From positions 82,627 to 146,626 of the forward strand of contig CAYWTS010000003.1 in NCBI GenBank assembly GCA_964461265.1: a stretch of 64,000 nt of DNA, written 5' to 3'. Positions within the stretch are counted from its first letter, which is position 1. Every line of letters begins with the position of its first letter. The notes beneath the pieces are model-generated. The model worked only from the letters and a program-made list of their open reading frames with translations. It did not search any database and was not told where the DNA came from. The DNA is from CAYWTS01 sp964461265 (GTDB taxonomy: Bacteria; Bacteroidota; Ignavibacteria; Tepidaquicellales; OLB5). The translations under genes were made by a program, and so were the position numbers. Shown here piece after piece: positions 32,745 to 42,250 of the stretch.

Positions 32745-34649
32745 TCAGTTCGCAATTGTAAAATCGATCCTTTTCCTTTCTTTATCAAGCTTAACCACTT
32801 TTACTTTAACTCTGTCACCAATCATATATTTCTTCCTGCGATGGCGTCCAACAATCCGGTAATTCCGTTCATCAAGTATGTAATAATCATCATGCAGGTT
32901 TTTTAGACTAACCATACCTTCTATGAGATTCTCCTCAATTTCAACGTAAATCCCGAATTCTGAAATCCCTGAAATAATTCCCGGGAAAATCTTGCCAATA
33001 TGGTCTTCAAGATAAGATATCTGCAATATCTTAATAGCTTCCCTTTCAGCCTGAACAGCGTTCATTTCAGCTTCGGTCGATTGCCTGCATATCCCTGGTA
33101 GCAATTTACGGTAATGATTCCTGCGTTTCTGGTTTAGATTGTTTATGCATTCATGTAAAATGCGGTGTACAATTAAATCAGGGTAACGGCGTATTGGAGA
33201 AGTAAAATGGGTATAATTGGGGAATCCGAGTCCGTAATGTCCGATATTTTCCTCTGAATAAATTGCCTTAGCCATAGAACGGATTGTAATATCGTTTATC
33301 AGGTATTCTTCTTTTCGCCCTCTTATTTGCTGAAGCATTTTTTGTATCGAGCGTTTGCTCTCAGGATTAAGAGTTATACCAAACTGCCTTACAAAAAATG
33401 AAAGCTCGCGCATTTTCTTTTTATCAGGCTCATCATGCACCCTGTAAACAAATGGCGGTCTGGGATCTTTGCGTTCAATGTAAATAGTTACACACTTATT
33501 CGCTATAAGCATAAAATCCTCAATCATACGCATCGATTCAAGCCTTTTTTTAGGTTTAATTTCCTCAATCCTTCCTTCCTTGTTAATTACTACGTCAACT
33601 TCCTGTGTTTCAAAATCAAGACTTCCCTCTTTTATGCGACTTTCGTATAATACCTTATGAAGCTCATTCATAAGATTTAATTGCTCAAGAAACTCTCCTT
33701 TCTGTTCATCAAGTATTCTTTGGACTTCCTCATAAGTAAAGCGGCGTTTGCTCTTAATAATGCTTTTTGCGATGTTAAAACCGATAATCTGTCCAACAGT
33801 ATCAAGCTCAATAAATACAGAAAAGGTAAGTCTGTTCACTTTCGGTTTAAGTGAACAAATATCATTAGAAAGCTTTTCCGGAAGCATTGGGACAACATCG
33901 TTCATCAGGTAAACGCTTGTTCCCCTTTTCAATGCTTCATCATCAAGCTCAGACCCTTCGTGAACGTAATGCGAGACATCGGCAATGTGAACACCGAGCA
34001 GGTAATTACCCTTTTCATTTTTTTCAACCGATACCGCATCGTCAAAATCCTTGGCAGTAACGGGATCGATGGTAAATATCACTTTATCTCTCAAATCAAG
34101 TCTATGCCTAGCTTCTCTTTCGAAACAAAATTTATCTTCATCAGGAAACAGTTTTTTAACTTCATCTCTCACTCTTTTAGGAAATGTTTTACTAAGGTTG
34201 TACTTTTTTATAAGAGCTTTATATTCGGTTTCAACTGTACCTGATTTGCCAAGCACTTCAATTATTTTCCCTTCTGGTAAAGAATCTTGGTAGTCCCATC
34301 TAATAATTTCACACAGCACTTTATCATTATTTTTTGCACCTTTAAGCTTACCTCCGGGTATATAAATATCCTTTCTGAATTTTTTATCATCCGAAATTAC
34401 AAAGGCATAATTTCCCGAAAGCTGCAGTTTACCGACAACTGTGTGTTTTGCACGTTCAATAATATTTTCTACGATCGCTTCTTTTTTATGTTCATCTGCA
34501 AACTCAAGTATCGAAACCTCAACCCTGTCACCTGCAAGAGACGTCATCATATTCCGTTTTCTTACCGGCAGTAACTGAGTACCATATTCCGTATCAATTT
34601 CTACAGAATAGTTCATAGCTCTGTCTAAAACTACTTTTCCGGAATACAA
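32745..34649 (-). CDS. rnr: Ribonuclease R (start uncertain; N-terminal domain encoded further upstream)
   Basis: A 3'-5' exoribonuclease that degrades structured RNA. From the TTG at 34649 it has 634 residues: cold-shock OB domains, then the RNB catalytic domain with 'FTIDPVTAKDFDDAVSVE' near 190 and 'YTHFTSPIRRYPDLIVHRI' near 485, then a C-terminal S1 domain ('GIISGISEFGIYVEIEENL', near 565). The same frame is open for another 77 codons upstream, to 34880, and encodes the winged-helix domain usual in RNase R ('ALRDALRELIIERILDK'), which would give about 711 residues. No ATG, GTG or TTG exists in that extension. Either the gene starts at a rare codon (ATT 34880 or CTG 34862) or the first domain has lost its start. 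Confidence 0.92.
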   Translation of the reverse strand: MYSGKVVLDRAMNYSVEIDTEYGTQLLPVRKRNMMTSLAGDRVEVSILEFADEHKKEAIVENIIERAKHTVVGKLQLSGNYAFVISDDKKFRKDIYIPGGKLKGAKNNDKVLCEIIRWDYQDSLPEGKIIEVLGKSGTVETEYKALIKKYNLSKTFPKRVRDEVKKLFPDEDKFCFEREARHRLDLRDKVIFTIDPVTAKDFDDAVSVEKNEKGNYLLGVHIADVSHYVHEGSELDDEALKRGTSVYLMNDVVPMLPEKLSNDICSLKPKVNRLTFSVFIELDTVGQIIGFNIAKSIIKSKRRFTYEEVQRILDEQKGEFLEQLNLMNELHKVLYESRIKEGSLDFETQEVDVVINKEGRIEEIKPKKRLESMRMIEDFMLIANKCVTIYIERKDPRPPFVYRVHDEPDKKKMRELSFFVRQFGITLNPESKRSIQKMLQQIRGRKEEYLINDITIRSMAKAIYSEENIGHYGLGFPNYTHFTSPIRRYPDLIVHRILHECINNLNQKRRNHYRKLLPGICRQSTEAEMNAVQAEREAIKILQISYLEDHIGKIFPGIISGISEFGIYVEIEENLIEGMVSLKNLHDDYYILDERNYRIVGRHRRKKYMIGDRVKVKVVKLDKERKRIDFTIAN

Positions 34650-34880
34650 TAATGCTTTGCGTGACAGTTCATAATATTTCCCGGTTTTGTCTAAAATTCT
34701 TTCAATTATTAATTCACGCAGCGCATCACGTAAGGCAGCTTTGTACTGTCTTTCAATTTTCAGCTTACTTACAAGTGAATTGAATTTAATAGAAACTGAC
34801 GGATTATCCTTGAAATAATTGCTTACAAGTTTTTTTAAATCTTTTGTTTTATTTTTTGCCAGTGTGGTGATTTTTTTAAT
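34650..34880 (-). other. Winged-helix N-terminal domain of RNase R lacking a normal start codon
   Basis: Codons run without a stop from 34880 into the rnr frame: 'KKITTLAKNKTKDLKKLV', 'FNSLVSKLKIERQYKAAL', 'DKTGKYYELSRKALL'. The composition and fold pattern match the HTH_12-type domain of RNase R. A palindromic repeat lies immediately upstream. Confidence 0.65.
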
Positions 34881-34934
34881 TCCCCGCCCGCCTTCTGAAC
34901 GGTCAGGCGAAAGCTGGAATCGGTTTTTTTAATT
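34871..34934. repeat. 42-bp palindrome-type element flanked by 11-bp direct repeats
   Basis: TTTTTTTAATT occurs at 34871-34881 and again at 34924-34934. Between them 34882-34923 begins CCCCGCCCGCCTTCTGAAC and ends GCTGGAATCGG. This is the pattern of a small insertion with target-site duplication. Confidence 0.65.
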
Positions 34935-35010
34935 ATATAAAGTATCTAAAGACAAGAAAATTTTATTATCCATGACACTCTCACTTAACTTATGTTCCGA
35001 TGGAGCAGTT

Positions 35011-35052
35011 GTGAAAAGGTATACCTGATCCAAATATGTTCAGGACTTTTCA
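35011..35052. terminator. Hairpin at the 3' end of the TamB gene
   Basis: GTGAAAAG / CTTTTCAC, an 8-bp outer stem, with CCTGA / TCAGG inside. There is no long T-run, so termination strength is uncertain. Confidence 0.5.
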
Positions 35053-35057
35053 CTACA

Positions 35058-38000
35058 TCAATAATTTATCTTCCATGTTAATTTTATACCCGTACTTACA
35101 GAGCGGACATCTGTAATTGTAGTATTATCTACTGTTCTTGAAATTTCTATGATAAGATTACGAGAAACATCCCATCCCAGAAGTTTTGCAAGAGGATACT
35201 CAACACTTACTTCAGCATTATCGATGCTGGAGAAAATCTTGCCGCCAAATTTAACAATTGCATCACCGAAAGCTGAAGTTATACGAATATCCGTTCCCGT
35301 AGCAAAGCTGCCTTCTGAATAAATAAGTTCAGTATTCAAAATAAATGGGGCTACTTCCCTTATTGCGCTCTGAATCAATGAGCTTAAAATGTTAGAACCT
35401 GTCTGCTTGCCAAGGTTTTTCAGTATATCATTACGGTTAGTTGCACTGATAGATGTAATTGGCATTCCGAAAATCAGGTATGCTAACGCATTAGATTGAG
35501 CATCAGCACCTGTATATTCTGCTCCGTGCTCATCACGCAGCTTTAAGGTAAGGGTTGGTTTCTCTCTTGTTCCACTGATATTCAGAATTATGTCCATAAG
35601 TTCCGTGTAGGGGTGCCCGTTTTCATCAAGTATAGTTCTGCTGTTAGTGTATACTGCGTTTATGTTTAGCTCCGGGTTAGTGGGTGAACCCCTGAATACA
35701 AGCTGGCTGTTATTAACTTTAAAATTCTTGTAATACCTGTAGTATGAATCACCAACAATATCTATAGTACCGTTAAACTGGAACTGTTTGTTGGTTTTGT
35801 TATCCAATGTTAAATTTCCTCTGAGCTCACCAAAAAGTTCCTCTCGCGTTAAATCGTTAAATATTATTGAAACATATATATTTTTTAAGGTTTGTATATC
35901 GAGGTCAAAAGTAACCTTTTCCATAAATGAAGATTGCCTCTGGGAAAGCAGTGTCTTATACCTAAGAAACGGGTCAACTTCATTCATCTCATCACCCGAG
36001 ACAACAATCACTGTATCAAGGTAAGTGTTTGTAAGTGTATCGGTGATAATTTTATAAGTAAAATCGTCTGCATATATATCGTATGCAAAGCCTTGAAGAG
36101 AAGGGAACACTAGGTTAGCGCTTTTCACTACGAGCTGGCCTTTAACAAGCAGGTTATCTAAATTTCCTGTAATTGTAATCGGTATTGTTCCTACACCTGC
36201 AACCATATCTCCGTAAAATCCAAATGCGGTTTGACGTGAATTGTTTTCGAGAACAACAATATCACCTGATGTTGTAAAGTCAAGATATTCGATACCGTTG
36301 CGTGATAACCCGATTTTCCCCCACAGGTCAAGGTGCCGTCCGTTATCCTCGATATTACGTACTTCAAATTTTTCAATAGTTACGTCTGTATTTTCAGCCC
36401 GAAACTTCGATTCGAACCTGAAATACATATCGTTCATATCGAACTTGAATCGACCTTTATCAATCGTCATACCACCACCCAAAACAGGCTGTTCGAGAGT
36501 CCCCGAAGAATGCAATTCACCGTTTAAAAAACCCCGTATTTCTGCAAAGTTCGGAAGTAATTTGCTGAAAAAGTTCAGCTGGAAATCTTTTGCACTAAGG
36601 TTCATTTTGAGCTGCTTCTGCATTATCGATGCATAGCTTAAGCTGTCGTGTATGCTCAGGGGATTAATAAACGGTATACCGCCAGTAAATTTCAGACTGC
36701 CTTTACCCTGTGCATTTAATAATATTACTTCGGTGTTCAATACATCCTCTTTATAATCTATAAAAGCATTTATATAGCCAATCTTCTGGTTTTCATAACG
36801 CAGCATCCCGGTGTTCATTACAAAGCTGCAAACAGGATTTAAATAATCGCCTCTGTAATTTACGGAAATACGCCTGACGTTTCCTTTTAAAGGATAGCTG
36901 CTGACTCGTTTTTGCGATGTTGCAACAGAAGAATAAGGCTGTGTAAGATAATCGTAAAGAAGCGGAAGGTTTATGTCCTTTAATTCAAGGTTCAGGTCGC
37001 TTGAACCCTGAACTGCAAGCTCACCGTTTAAGTTTAGCTTAAGAAGATTGCTTGAGAGATTGAAATTTTCAAATGAAATTTTACTTTCTGCATCATAAGG
37101 GTAATACGTTACCCTTATAGGTTCTTTGTTATAGATTTCCAAGCTGTTTAATACAAGCTTAAGTGAATCTATTCCAAATATCACATCTTTCTGTTCTATC
37201 ACATCTGTATAACCCGCTAATATCAATGAAAGCGTAGTATCCTGTCTTGTTGATATATGAAAAGTGTTAACCTCATCCTGAATATTAAATAGTACAGCAG
37301 AACTGCTATAAACAGAATTCCCGATTCTCACTTCCTTGCCGTATATATCGGTATTAAGACTAATCCCGCTGAAATCACCGTACTGTTCCTCCTTGTATTG
37401 TCTGTAATCATCTGAAAACACTATTGTTGCAGATATATCTTTAAGTATTAATAATGAATCACTAAAACTAAAATTTTTTACATTAACAATACTTGTGCTA
37501 TTAAAACCCTTCTCTGAATTGCTTATAGTACCTGTAACATCGGCATCAAAACTAAAACCATTTACAGCTAATAACTTACGAATTGCCGATGCATCTTTCG
37601 TTTTAAACCTGTATGAAATTTCCAGCGGAGTTTTATCGAATGATTTGAATTCCTGCGGAAGCAGGGTATCAAGCTTCAGCTTCTGGCTTGCCTCGGTCAA
37701 AAGGTGCTGAACATTTGAATTTATAACAGTAATTACTTTCTCAATATTATACTTTCCCTCAGCTTCGAAATCAAAAATACCTGAATTTATTGCAAGCCTG
37801 CCCGGATGTATTTCCAGATTAACAGGCGTAGACGGAATATTATATGACCCATAGTAAGAGTTTAACAATTGTAAATCATACCTGCCGTTCAGGTTTTGTA
37901 TTGCATAGCCGCTTCCGTTAACATCAAAGGAAAATGTAAGGTCACTTTTATCTTCGATATTTTTAGTAAAATGAGAAATATCCAGATTTTCAACTTCGCC

Positions 38001-39839
38001 TTTCAGCGAATATTTTGGATTATTTAAATCAGCAATATTAACAGTTCCCTTTACCTGAGCTTTAAAACTCCCCGAAATGTAAGCTAAATCACAATCTACA
38101 TTATAATTTCGAAACTCAAGTCTTCCGGCAGATTTGTTAATCACCTGTTTGTAAATTTCAGAACCTGCAAGTTCATAATTTATCTTTACATTTAAATTTG
38201 CAAGAGTGGTTCCGCTGCCTTCAATATCGAACTTTCCGTTTAAATTGCTTTCAAGCGTGTTATCACGGATAATTTTACCTATATTAATATTCCTTGTTTC
38301 GAGAAAGGTTTTATATGTAATTACCGGTAAAGAGAGGTTCATATTTAAGGTACCTTTCGCATTTCCTGCGGGGCTGAGAACATCGAATGTGGTCCGGAAA
38401 TTCAACGGTTCACCTCTGTATGTAATATCGCCGCTGACTTTCCCAAGGTACGAATAATCGGGCACCTGTAAGCCCGGCAGGTAGTTTCTGGTATCGGATG
38501 GATCAAGAGTAAAGTTATTGCTTGCAATGTCGAAGTAAAGCTTATCAGGCTCCGTAAGATTCAGCATTTTACCAGCTATATTAAACTGGCTGTTCAGGGT
38601 TTTGAGTCTGAGCTTTTCTATCATCATATCATTGAATTTACCTTTAACTCTAAGTTCAGTATAAACGTCTCCATTCATAAAATTAACCTGATCAAGGAAT
38701 GCTTTCAAATCCTTAAAATCAAAATTCTTAGCAATCAGGTTAACACGTACATCTTTATTCTTAAAGCTTTCCAGTCCGGTTAAATCCATAATATCAAGCT
38801 TATCTATGAAAATATATTCCGCCTGCACCCAGCTCCGTCCGGTCTCAAGATTTAAATTATTAATTTCAGCTCTGGATTTCGAAATATAATACTGGCCAGA
38901 AAGGTCTTTCAGTTCAAAACCAAAGTTCGTGCCAAAACCGAGATGTGCAAGCTTTAACTGTATGGAATTTTTATCATAATACAAACCTGTTTCAAGGTTT
39001 AATGCCTGCAGCTGGAGATAAGCTGGGTCAAAAAGTGTTACTGTATCAAGCTTCATTATGGAAACGGGAATATTCTTTTTCCTGACACCCAGCATTAAAA
39101 ATTCCATACCCGATATACGCAGTCTTTCTGCATTAATAGTCCACTCGAATTCCTTCTTCTCTTCCGGTACTTCTTCCTTCGGTTCGAAAAGGTATGCAAA
39201 GTTCCATACCGAATCACCTCTCTCGTTAACAACCTTAACCAAATTAATTTGAGGATCCTGCAGTATTGCTTCACTTATCTCAACACGTTTACCCAGCAGT
39301 TTGAATATGTTATAATTCACCTTAACGCTGCTGCAATACAGCATTTCATCATTTTTAACATGCAGAGTAACATTAGTAAACTCGATTTCGCTGAACAGGT
39401 TACCCTCAAGCCTGCCGAAGCTAAAAAATGATTGCTTATCTTCAAGCGAACCATTAACATAATCGAGTATAAATCCCTTGGCAATATAGCGGAAAAGCGA
39501 AGTTTGTGTAAATGCAAACATCACAACAAGAAACAAAAGGAAAATTGTTAAGTATAAGACAAGCTTGCTGAAGAATTTGCTTTTTTTCTTTACAGGAGCA
39601 GCCGTCGGTTTAACCGGTGCAGTGTCAGAATGTATTGCTATTGCAGGTTCAGGTTGTATAGTCTTTTTAATTTCGGAATGTTTTGTCTTTACAGTTTCAG
39701 TCTGTTTTATTTTCGAAGTTTCAGTTTGCTTCGTTTCTGTAGATTTAGGTAAAGAGACAGGTTTTTCTACCGGCTTTGGCACTGCCGGTTGATTTTCTTC
39801 TTCGCTCTTTTGTTTCTGATTTTCCTGCTCTTCTGTCAA
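35058..39839 (-). CDS. tamB: Translocation/assembly module TamB family protein
   Basis: 1593 residues from a TTG start; an in-frame TAA two codons upstream rules out a longer protein. The first 90 residues are Lys/Thr/Glu/Pro-rich with a loosely repeated 'KQTETxKxK' unit. One membrane anchor follows, 'LVLYLTIFLLFLVVMFAF', near 100. The long middle part is repetitive beta sheet, as in the lipid-carrying groove of AsmA/TamB/VPS13-like proteins. The last 350 residues are the conserved TamB domain (DUF490), ending 'VSTGIKLTWKINY'. TamB works with a BamA-family protein to insert outer-membrane proteins or move phospholipid between membranes. No BamA/TamA gene is adjacent here. Confidence 0.88.
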   Translation of the reverse strand: MTEEQENQKQKSEEENQPAVPKPVEKPVSLPKSTETKQTETSKIKQTETVKTKHSEIKKTIQPEPAIAIHSDTAPVKPTAAPVKKKSKFFSKLVLYLTIFLLFLVVMFAFTQTSLFRYIAKGFILDYVNGSLEDKQSFFSFGRLEGNLFSEIEFTNVTLHVKNDEMLYCSSVKVNYNIFKLLGKRVEISEAILQDPQINLVKVVNERGDSVWNFAYLFEPKEEVPEEKKEFEWTINAERLRISGMEFLMLGVRKKNIPVSIMKLDTVTLFDPAYLQLQALNLETGLYYDKNSIQLKLAHLGFGTNFGFELKDLSGQYYISKSRAEINNLNLETGRSWVQAEYIFIDKLDIMDLTGLESFKNKDVRVNLIAKNFDFKDLKAFLDQVNFMNGDVYTELRVKGKFNDMMIEKLRLKTLNSQFNIAGKMLNLTEPDKLYFDIASNNFTLDPSDTRNYLPGLQVPDYSYLGKVSGDITYRGEPLNFRTTFDVLSPAGNAKGTLNMNLSLPVITYKTFLETRNINIGKIIRDNTLESNLNGKFDIEGSGTTLANLNVKINYELAGSEIYKQVINKSAGRLEFRNYNVDCDLAYISGSFKAQVKGTVNIADLNNPKYSLKGEVENLDISHFTKNIEDKSDLTFSFDVNGSGYAIQNLNGRYDLQLLNSYYGSYNIPSTPVNLEIHPGRLAINSGIFDFEAEGKYNIEKVITVINSNVQHLLTEASQKLKLDTLLPQEFKSFDKTPLEISYRFKTKDASAIRKLLAVNGFSFDADVTGTISNSEKGFNSTSIVNVKNFSFSDSLLILKDISATIVFSDDYRQYKEEQYGDFSGISLNTDIYGKEVRIGNSVYSSSAVLFNIQDEVNTFHISTRQDTTLSLILAGYTDVIEQKDVIFGIDSLKLVLNSLEIYNKEPIRVTYYPYDAESKISFENFNLSSNLLKLNLNGELAVQGSSDLNLELKDINLPLLYDYLTQPYSSVATSQKRVSSYPLKGNVRRISVNYRGDYLNPVCSFVMNTGMLRYENQKIGYINAFIDYKEDVLNTEVILLNAQGKGSLKFTGGIPFINPLSIHDSLSYASIMQKQLKMNLSAKDFQLNFFSKLLPNFAEIRGFLNGELHSSGTLEQPVLGGGMTIDKGRFKFDMNDMYFRFESKFRAENTDVTIEKFEVRNIEDNGRHLDLWGKIGLSRNGIEYLDFTTSGDIVVLENNSRQTAFGFYGDMVAGVGTIPITITGNLDNLLVKGQLVVKSANLVFPSLQGFAYDIYADDFTYKIITDTLTNTYLDTVIVVSGDEMNEVDPFLRYKTLLSQRQSSFMEKVTFDLDIQTLKNIYVSIIFNDLTREELFGELRGNLTLDNKTNKQFQFNGTIDIVGDSYYRYYKNFKVNNSQLVFRGSPTNPELNINAVYTNSRTILDENGHPYTELMDIILNISGTREKPTLTLKLRDEHGAEYTGADAQSNALAYLIFGMPITSISATNRNDILKNLGKQTGSNILSSLIQSAIREVAPFILNTELIYSEGSFATGTDIRITSAFGDAIVKFGGKIFSSIDNAEVSVEYPLAKLLGWDVSRNLIIEISRTVDNTTITDVRSVSTGIKLTWKINY

Positions 39840-39865
39840 GATTATTTACTGAATTTAGATAAATC

Positions 39866-39985
39866 ATTCCCGCACTGCTCAGTACGGGATAAACTCCAGT
39901 GGGAATTTGTAATGATATTTCACACCAACGAAACTAAATTTAATAATTATTTCTAACTGCAAATATTTCGCTCATATGGAGCTTA
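39866..39985. repeat. Two dispersed palindromes upstream of tamB
   Basis: 39866-39910 (CCCGCACTGC...CGGGATAAACTCCAGTGGGA) pairs in sequence with the copy at 58627-58668. 39962-39985 is a diverged copy of the TTTCGCTCC/GGAGCT hairpin found at 15.1 kb. Confidence 0.6.
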
Positions 39986-40019
39986 ATTTTTTTGTCTGTA
40001 TCATCACATGGTAACAATA

Positions 40020-40508
40020 TTAGTGATACTTACGGATTATTTTTTTTATAATATTTGTTGATGATTTACCTACTATGAATTTTATCCTTTTTACTTTTCC
40101 TCCGTTTGCCCTAACTATATCAGCACCTATAATCTGATGTTCATTCCAGTCAGCTCCTTTAACAAGAACATCGGGTTGAATTAATCTGATTAAATTGTAA
40201 GGATTATCTTCATCGAATATTACAACATAATCAACGGGTTTCAGGTTCTGTAGTACAAATGCCCGGTCGTTTTCTTTAATTATCGGACGATTACTTCCTT
40301 TTATTATTTTTACTGACTTATCCGAATTTAACCCGACAATTAGTACTTCGCCGAGCTTTTTAGCTTGAGTTAAGTATTCAACATGTCCGCGGTGAATGAG
40401 ATCAAAAACCCCGTTAGTGAAAATAATTTTTTTATGTTCACTTCGTAACCTGCGGAGCATTGATTTTAAATCTGTATCGGTAGTATGAAAAATAAATTTA
40501 TTTCGCAA
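40020..40508 (-). CDS. rfaE2: D-glycero-beta-D-manno-heptose 1-phosphate adenylyltransferase
   Basis: 162 residues of the cytidylyltransferase-like fold. The nucleotide-binding HxGH motif appears as 'NGVFDLIHRGHVEYL' near residue 40, and 'GSNRPIIKENDRAFVL' and 'DVLVKGADW' follow. It converts heptose 1-phosphate to ADP-heptose for the lipopolysaccharide core. In many bacteria this is the second half of the bifunctional HldE (RfaE); here it is a separate gene just downstream of the kinase, so the two act in sequence. Cytoplasmic. Confidence 0.9.
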   Translation of the reverse strand: MRNKFIFHTTDTDLKSMLRRLRSEHKKIIFTNGVFDLIHRGHVEYLTQAKKLGEVLIVGLNSDKSVKIIKGSNRPIIKENDRAFVLQNLKPVDYVVIFDEDNPYNLIRLIQPDVLVKGADWNEHQIIGADIVRANGGKVKRIKFIVGKSSTNIIKKIIRKYH

Positions 40509-40674
40509 TAGTTAATATTTATACCAATTTTTTCATTCCCGGCTTGAACGGGAACTATGAACGGGGAGTTATTCCCTAGGGTTTCGTTCCGGAGTAATCC
40601 TTTTCAAGAAACAGCGGCTCCTTGTTTGTGTTTTTCTCATTTATCACTTATTGTTATCAGACTTTTGCTTGTAC

Positions 40675-41682
40675 TTATTCATTTTCAAATATCTCCAGCA
40701 AGTTTTGCTTATAAATCGGAACAATACCCACCTCCTCACACACAAGGCCTGCTGCCTGGTTGGCTATATAGACCGCTTCCTGCATATCCGCTCCGCCGCT
40801 GAGTGCAACTGCAATTGTGGAAATTACCGTATCACCCGCTCCAGATACATCAGCAACTTTGCGTGCCCGTGTGGGAATGTTCAGAACTACTGTTTTATTT
40901 TTTTCTTTATCGAAGAGCATCATTCCATGCTCTCCGCGTGTAAGTACAAGGTATTCGCAATGTAGAATATCCAATAGCTTTTTGCCTGCGTCAACCGCTG
41001 AATCATCGCCATCGATACGAAGTCCAAGAATATCCTGTATCTCCTTCCTGTTTGGTTTGAACACGGTAACGTTTTTGTATTCAAAGAAATTATCGAACTT
41101 CGGGTCAACGTAAACGGGAATGCGTGAAGATCTGCATAAATCAAGGAGTTTATTAATTACTTGTTTCGAAAGAACCCCCTTGTTGTAATCCTGAAAGATT
41201 ACCGATTCAAAAGTATTAAGATTTTTCTTAAAAAAGCTCAGAAGTTGTTTTTCTGTTTTGCCGGTTATATCCTGCTTCACTTCGCTGTCTATTCTGATTA
41301 TATGCTGTGAATGAGCGATCACTCTTGTTTTAGCAGTTGTGGGGCGAAAGCCATCGGTAATAATACCTTTGGTCTGCAGTTTTTGTTTATGCATTGTTTC
41401 AATAAAGAAATCACCGTCAAGGTCGTTACCGATAATACCGATCAAAACAGGTTCTGCTTCAAGGCTTTTAATATTATTTGCAACATTAGCCGCACCACCG
41501 AGCTTGTATTCAGTGCTTTTTACATCAACAACCTGAACAGGCGCTTCTGGAGATATCCTGCTCACTTCACCGTAAACGTACTTATCGAGCATCACATCAC
41601 CTACAATAGCAATATGTTTGTTTTTGCTCTTTTTAAATATATTTCGAGCTCTTTCAGATGATATTTCGTAATCCATTAACAT
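40675..41682 (-). CDS. rfaE1: D-glycero-beta-D-manno-heptose-7-phosphate kinase
   Basis: 335 residues of the PfkB/ribokinase family. It has 'GDVMLDKYVYGEVSRISPE' near residue 30, 'YKLGGAANVANNI' near 60, and the catalytic signature 'DVSGAGDTVISTIAVAL' near 280, with the catalytic Asp in GAGD. It phosphorylates heptose 7-phosphate at C1, the step before RfaE2. About 170 bp, including a palindrome, lie between the two genes. The upstream promoter is a full TTG-N20-TATATTTG match. Confidence 0.92.
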   Translation of the reverse strand: MLMDYEISSERARNIFKKSKNKHIAIVGDVMLDKYVYGEVSRISPEAPVQVVDVKSTEYKLGGAANVANNIKSLEAEPVLIGIIGNDLDGDFFIETMHKQKLQTKGIITDGFRPTTAKTRVIAHSQHIIRIDSEVKQDITGKTEKQLLSFFKKNLNTFESVIFQDYNKGVLSKQVINKLLDLCRSSRIPVYVDPKFDNFFEYKNVTVFKPNRKEIQDILGLRIDGDDSAVDAGKKLLDILHCEYLVLTRGEHGMMLFDKEKNKTVVLNIPTRARKVADVSGAGDTVISTIAVALSGGADMQEAVYIANQAAGLVCEEVGIVPIYKQNLLEIFENE

Positions 41683-41703
41683 TAAAAAACGTTATATTTT
41701 AGT

Positions 41704-41734
41704 CAAATATAGAGTTAAATGAAGGGTAATTCAA
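41704..41734 (-). promoter_or_regulatory. rfaE1 promoter (TTG-N20-TATATTTG)
   Basis: On the minus strand TTG at 41734-41732, 20 nt, TATATTTG at 41711-41704, then 21 nt to the ATG at 41682. Confidence 0.75.
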
Positions 41735-42111
41735 TGTTTAATATTCAATCTTCAATGTTCAATCTTCAATAATCTATGACATATTTTTTAATTTATATTA
41801 TATATTTGAATTATTACAATGCCTTTTTATAAAGACGAACTGTCCGAATTGTTCGGAACAACAGTTCAGCTGCTTTAATGCAACTTCTGCAAACATGAAC
41901 GCACAGGACTTCGTCACAAATGCCACCCTGGTAAAGAAAAAGACTGAAGAACTCACGCAGGGCGAAAAGTTTTTAAGAAACGGATTATGAAGTTTAGTTG
42001 TAAATAGTGAGATATTTATAATTAAACGGTGACAGATGATTATTCTGAAATTATTTTTACCGACATAAAACGGATGATGCTCATAAAATAGCAATTAAAT
42101 TGTTTGTTTAC
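41735..42111. other. Intergenic region with tandem repeats, a strong hairpin and a possible ORF remnant
   Basis: Short TTCAATCT/TTCAATGT units repeat at about 41730-41770. A hairpin, GAACTGT...ACAGTTC with CCGAA/TTCGG inside, lies at 41837-41867. A 31-codon frame from ATG 41895, 'MNAQDFVTNATLVKKK...' to TGA at 41989, has coding-like composition but no recognised family. It may be the end of a decayed gene. Confidence 0.35.
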
Positions 42112-42180
42112 ACCTGACAGGATTTTTGGCGAAGCCATCCCTAGGGAAAAACCTGTCGGCCCGTTCCACAGGCGGGTCAT
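42112..42180. repeat. Dispersed palindromic repeat, family with copy at 57.6 kb
   Basis: It begins ACCTGACAGG and continues TTTTTGGCGAAGCCATCCCT, then AAACCTGTCGG. The copy at 57634-57690 keeps the same order of blocks. Confidence 0.7.
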
Positions 42181-42200
42181 GTTATTATTTACCGATTGAA

Positions 42201-42231
42201 TTGAAATATTGATTACTTTTAAGTATAGTTG
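42201..42231 (+). promoter_or_regulatory. Promoter of the kelch/T9SS gene (TTG-N20-TATAGTTG)
   Basis: TTGAAA (42201-42206), a 17-nt spacer and TATAGT (42224-42229), 20 nt before the ATG at 42251. Confidence 0.65.
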
Positions 42232-42250
42232 ACTGTAAAACAGGATATTA

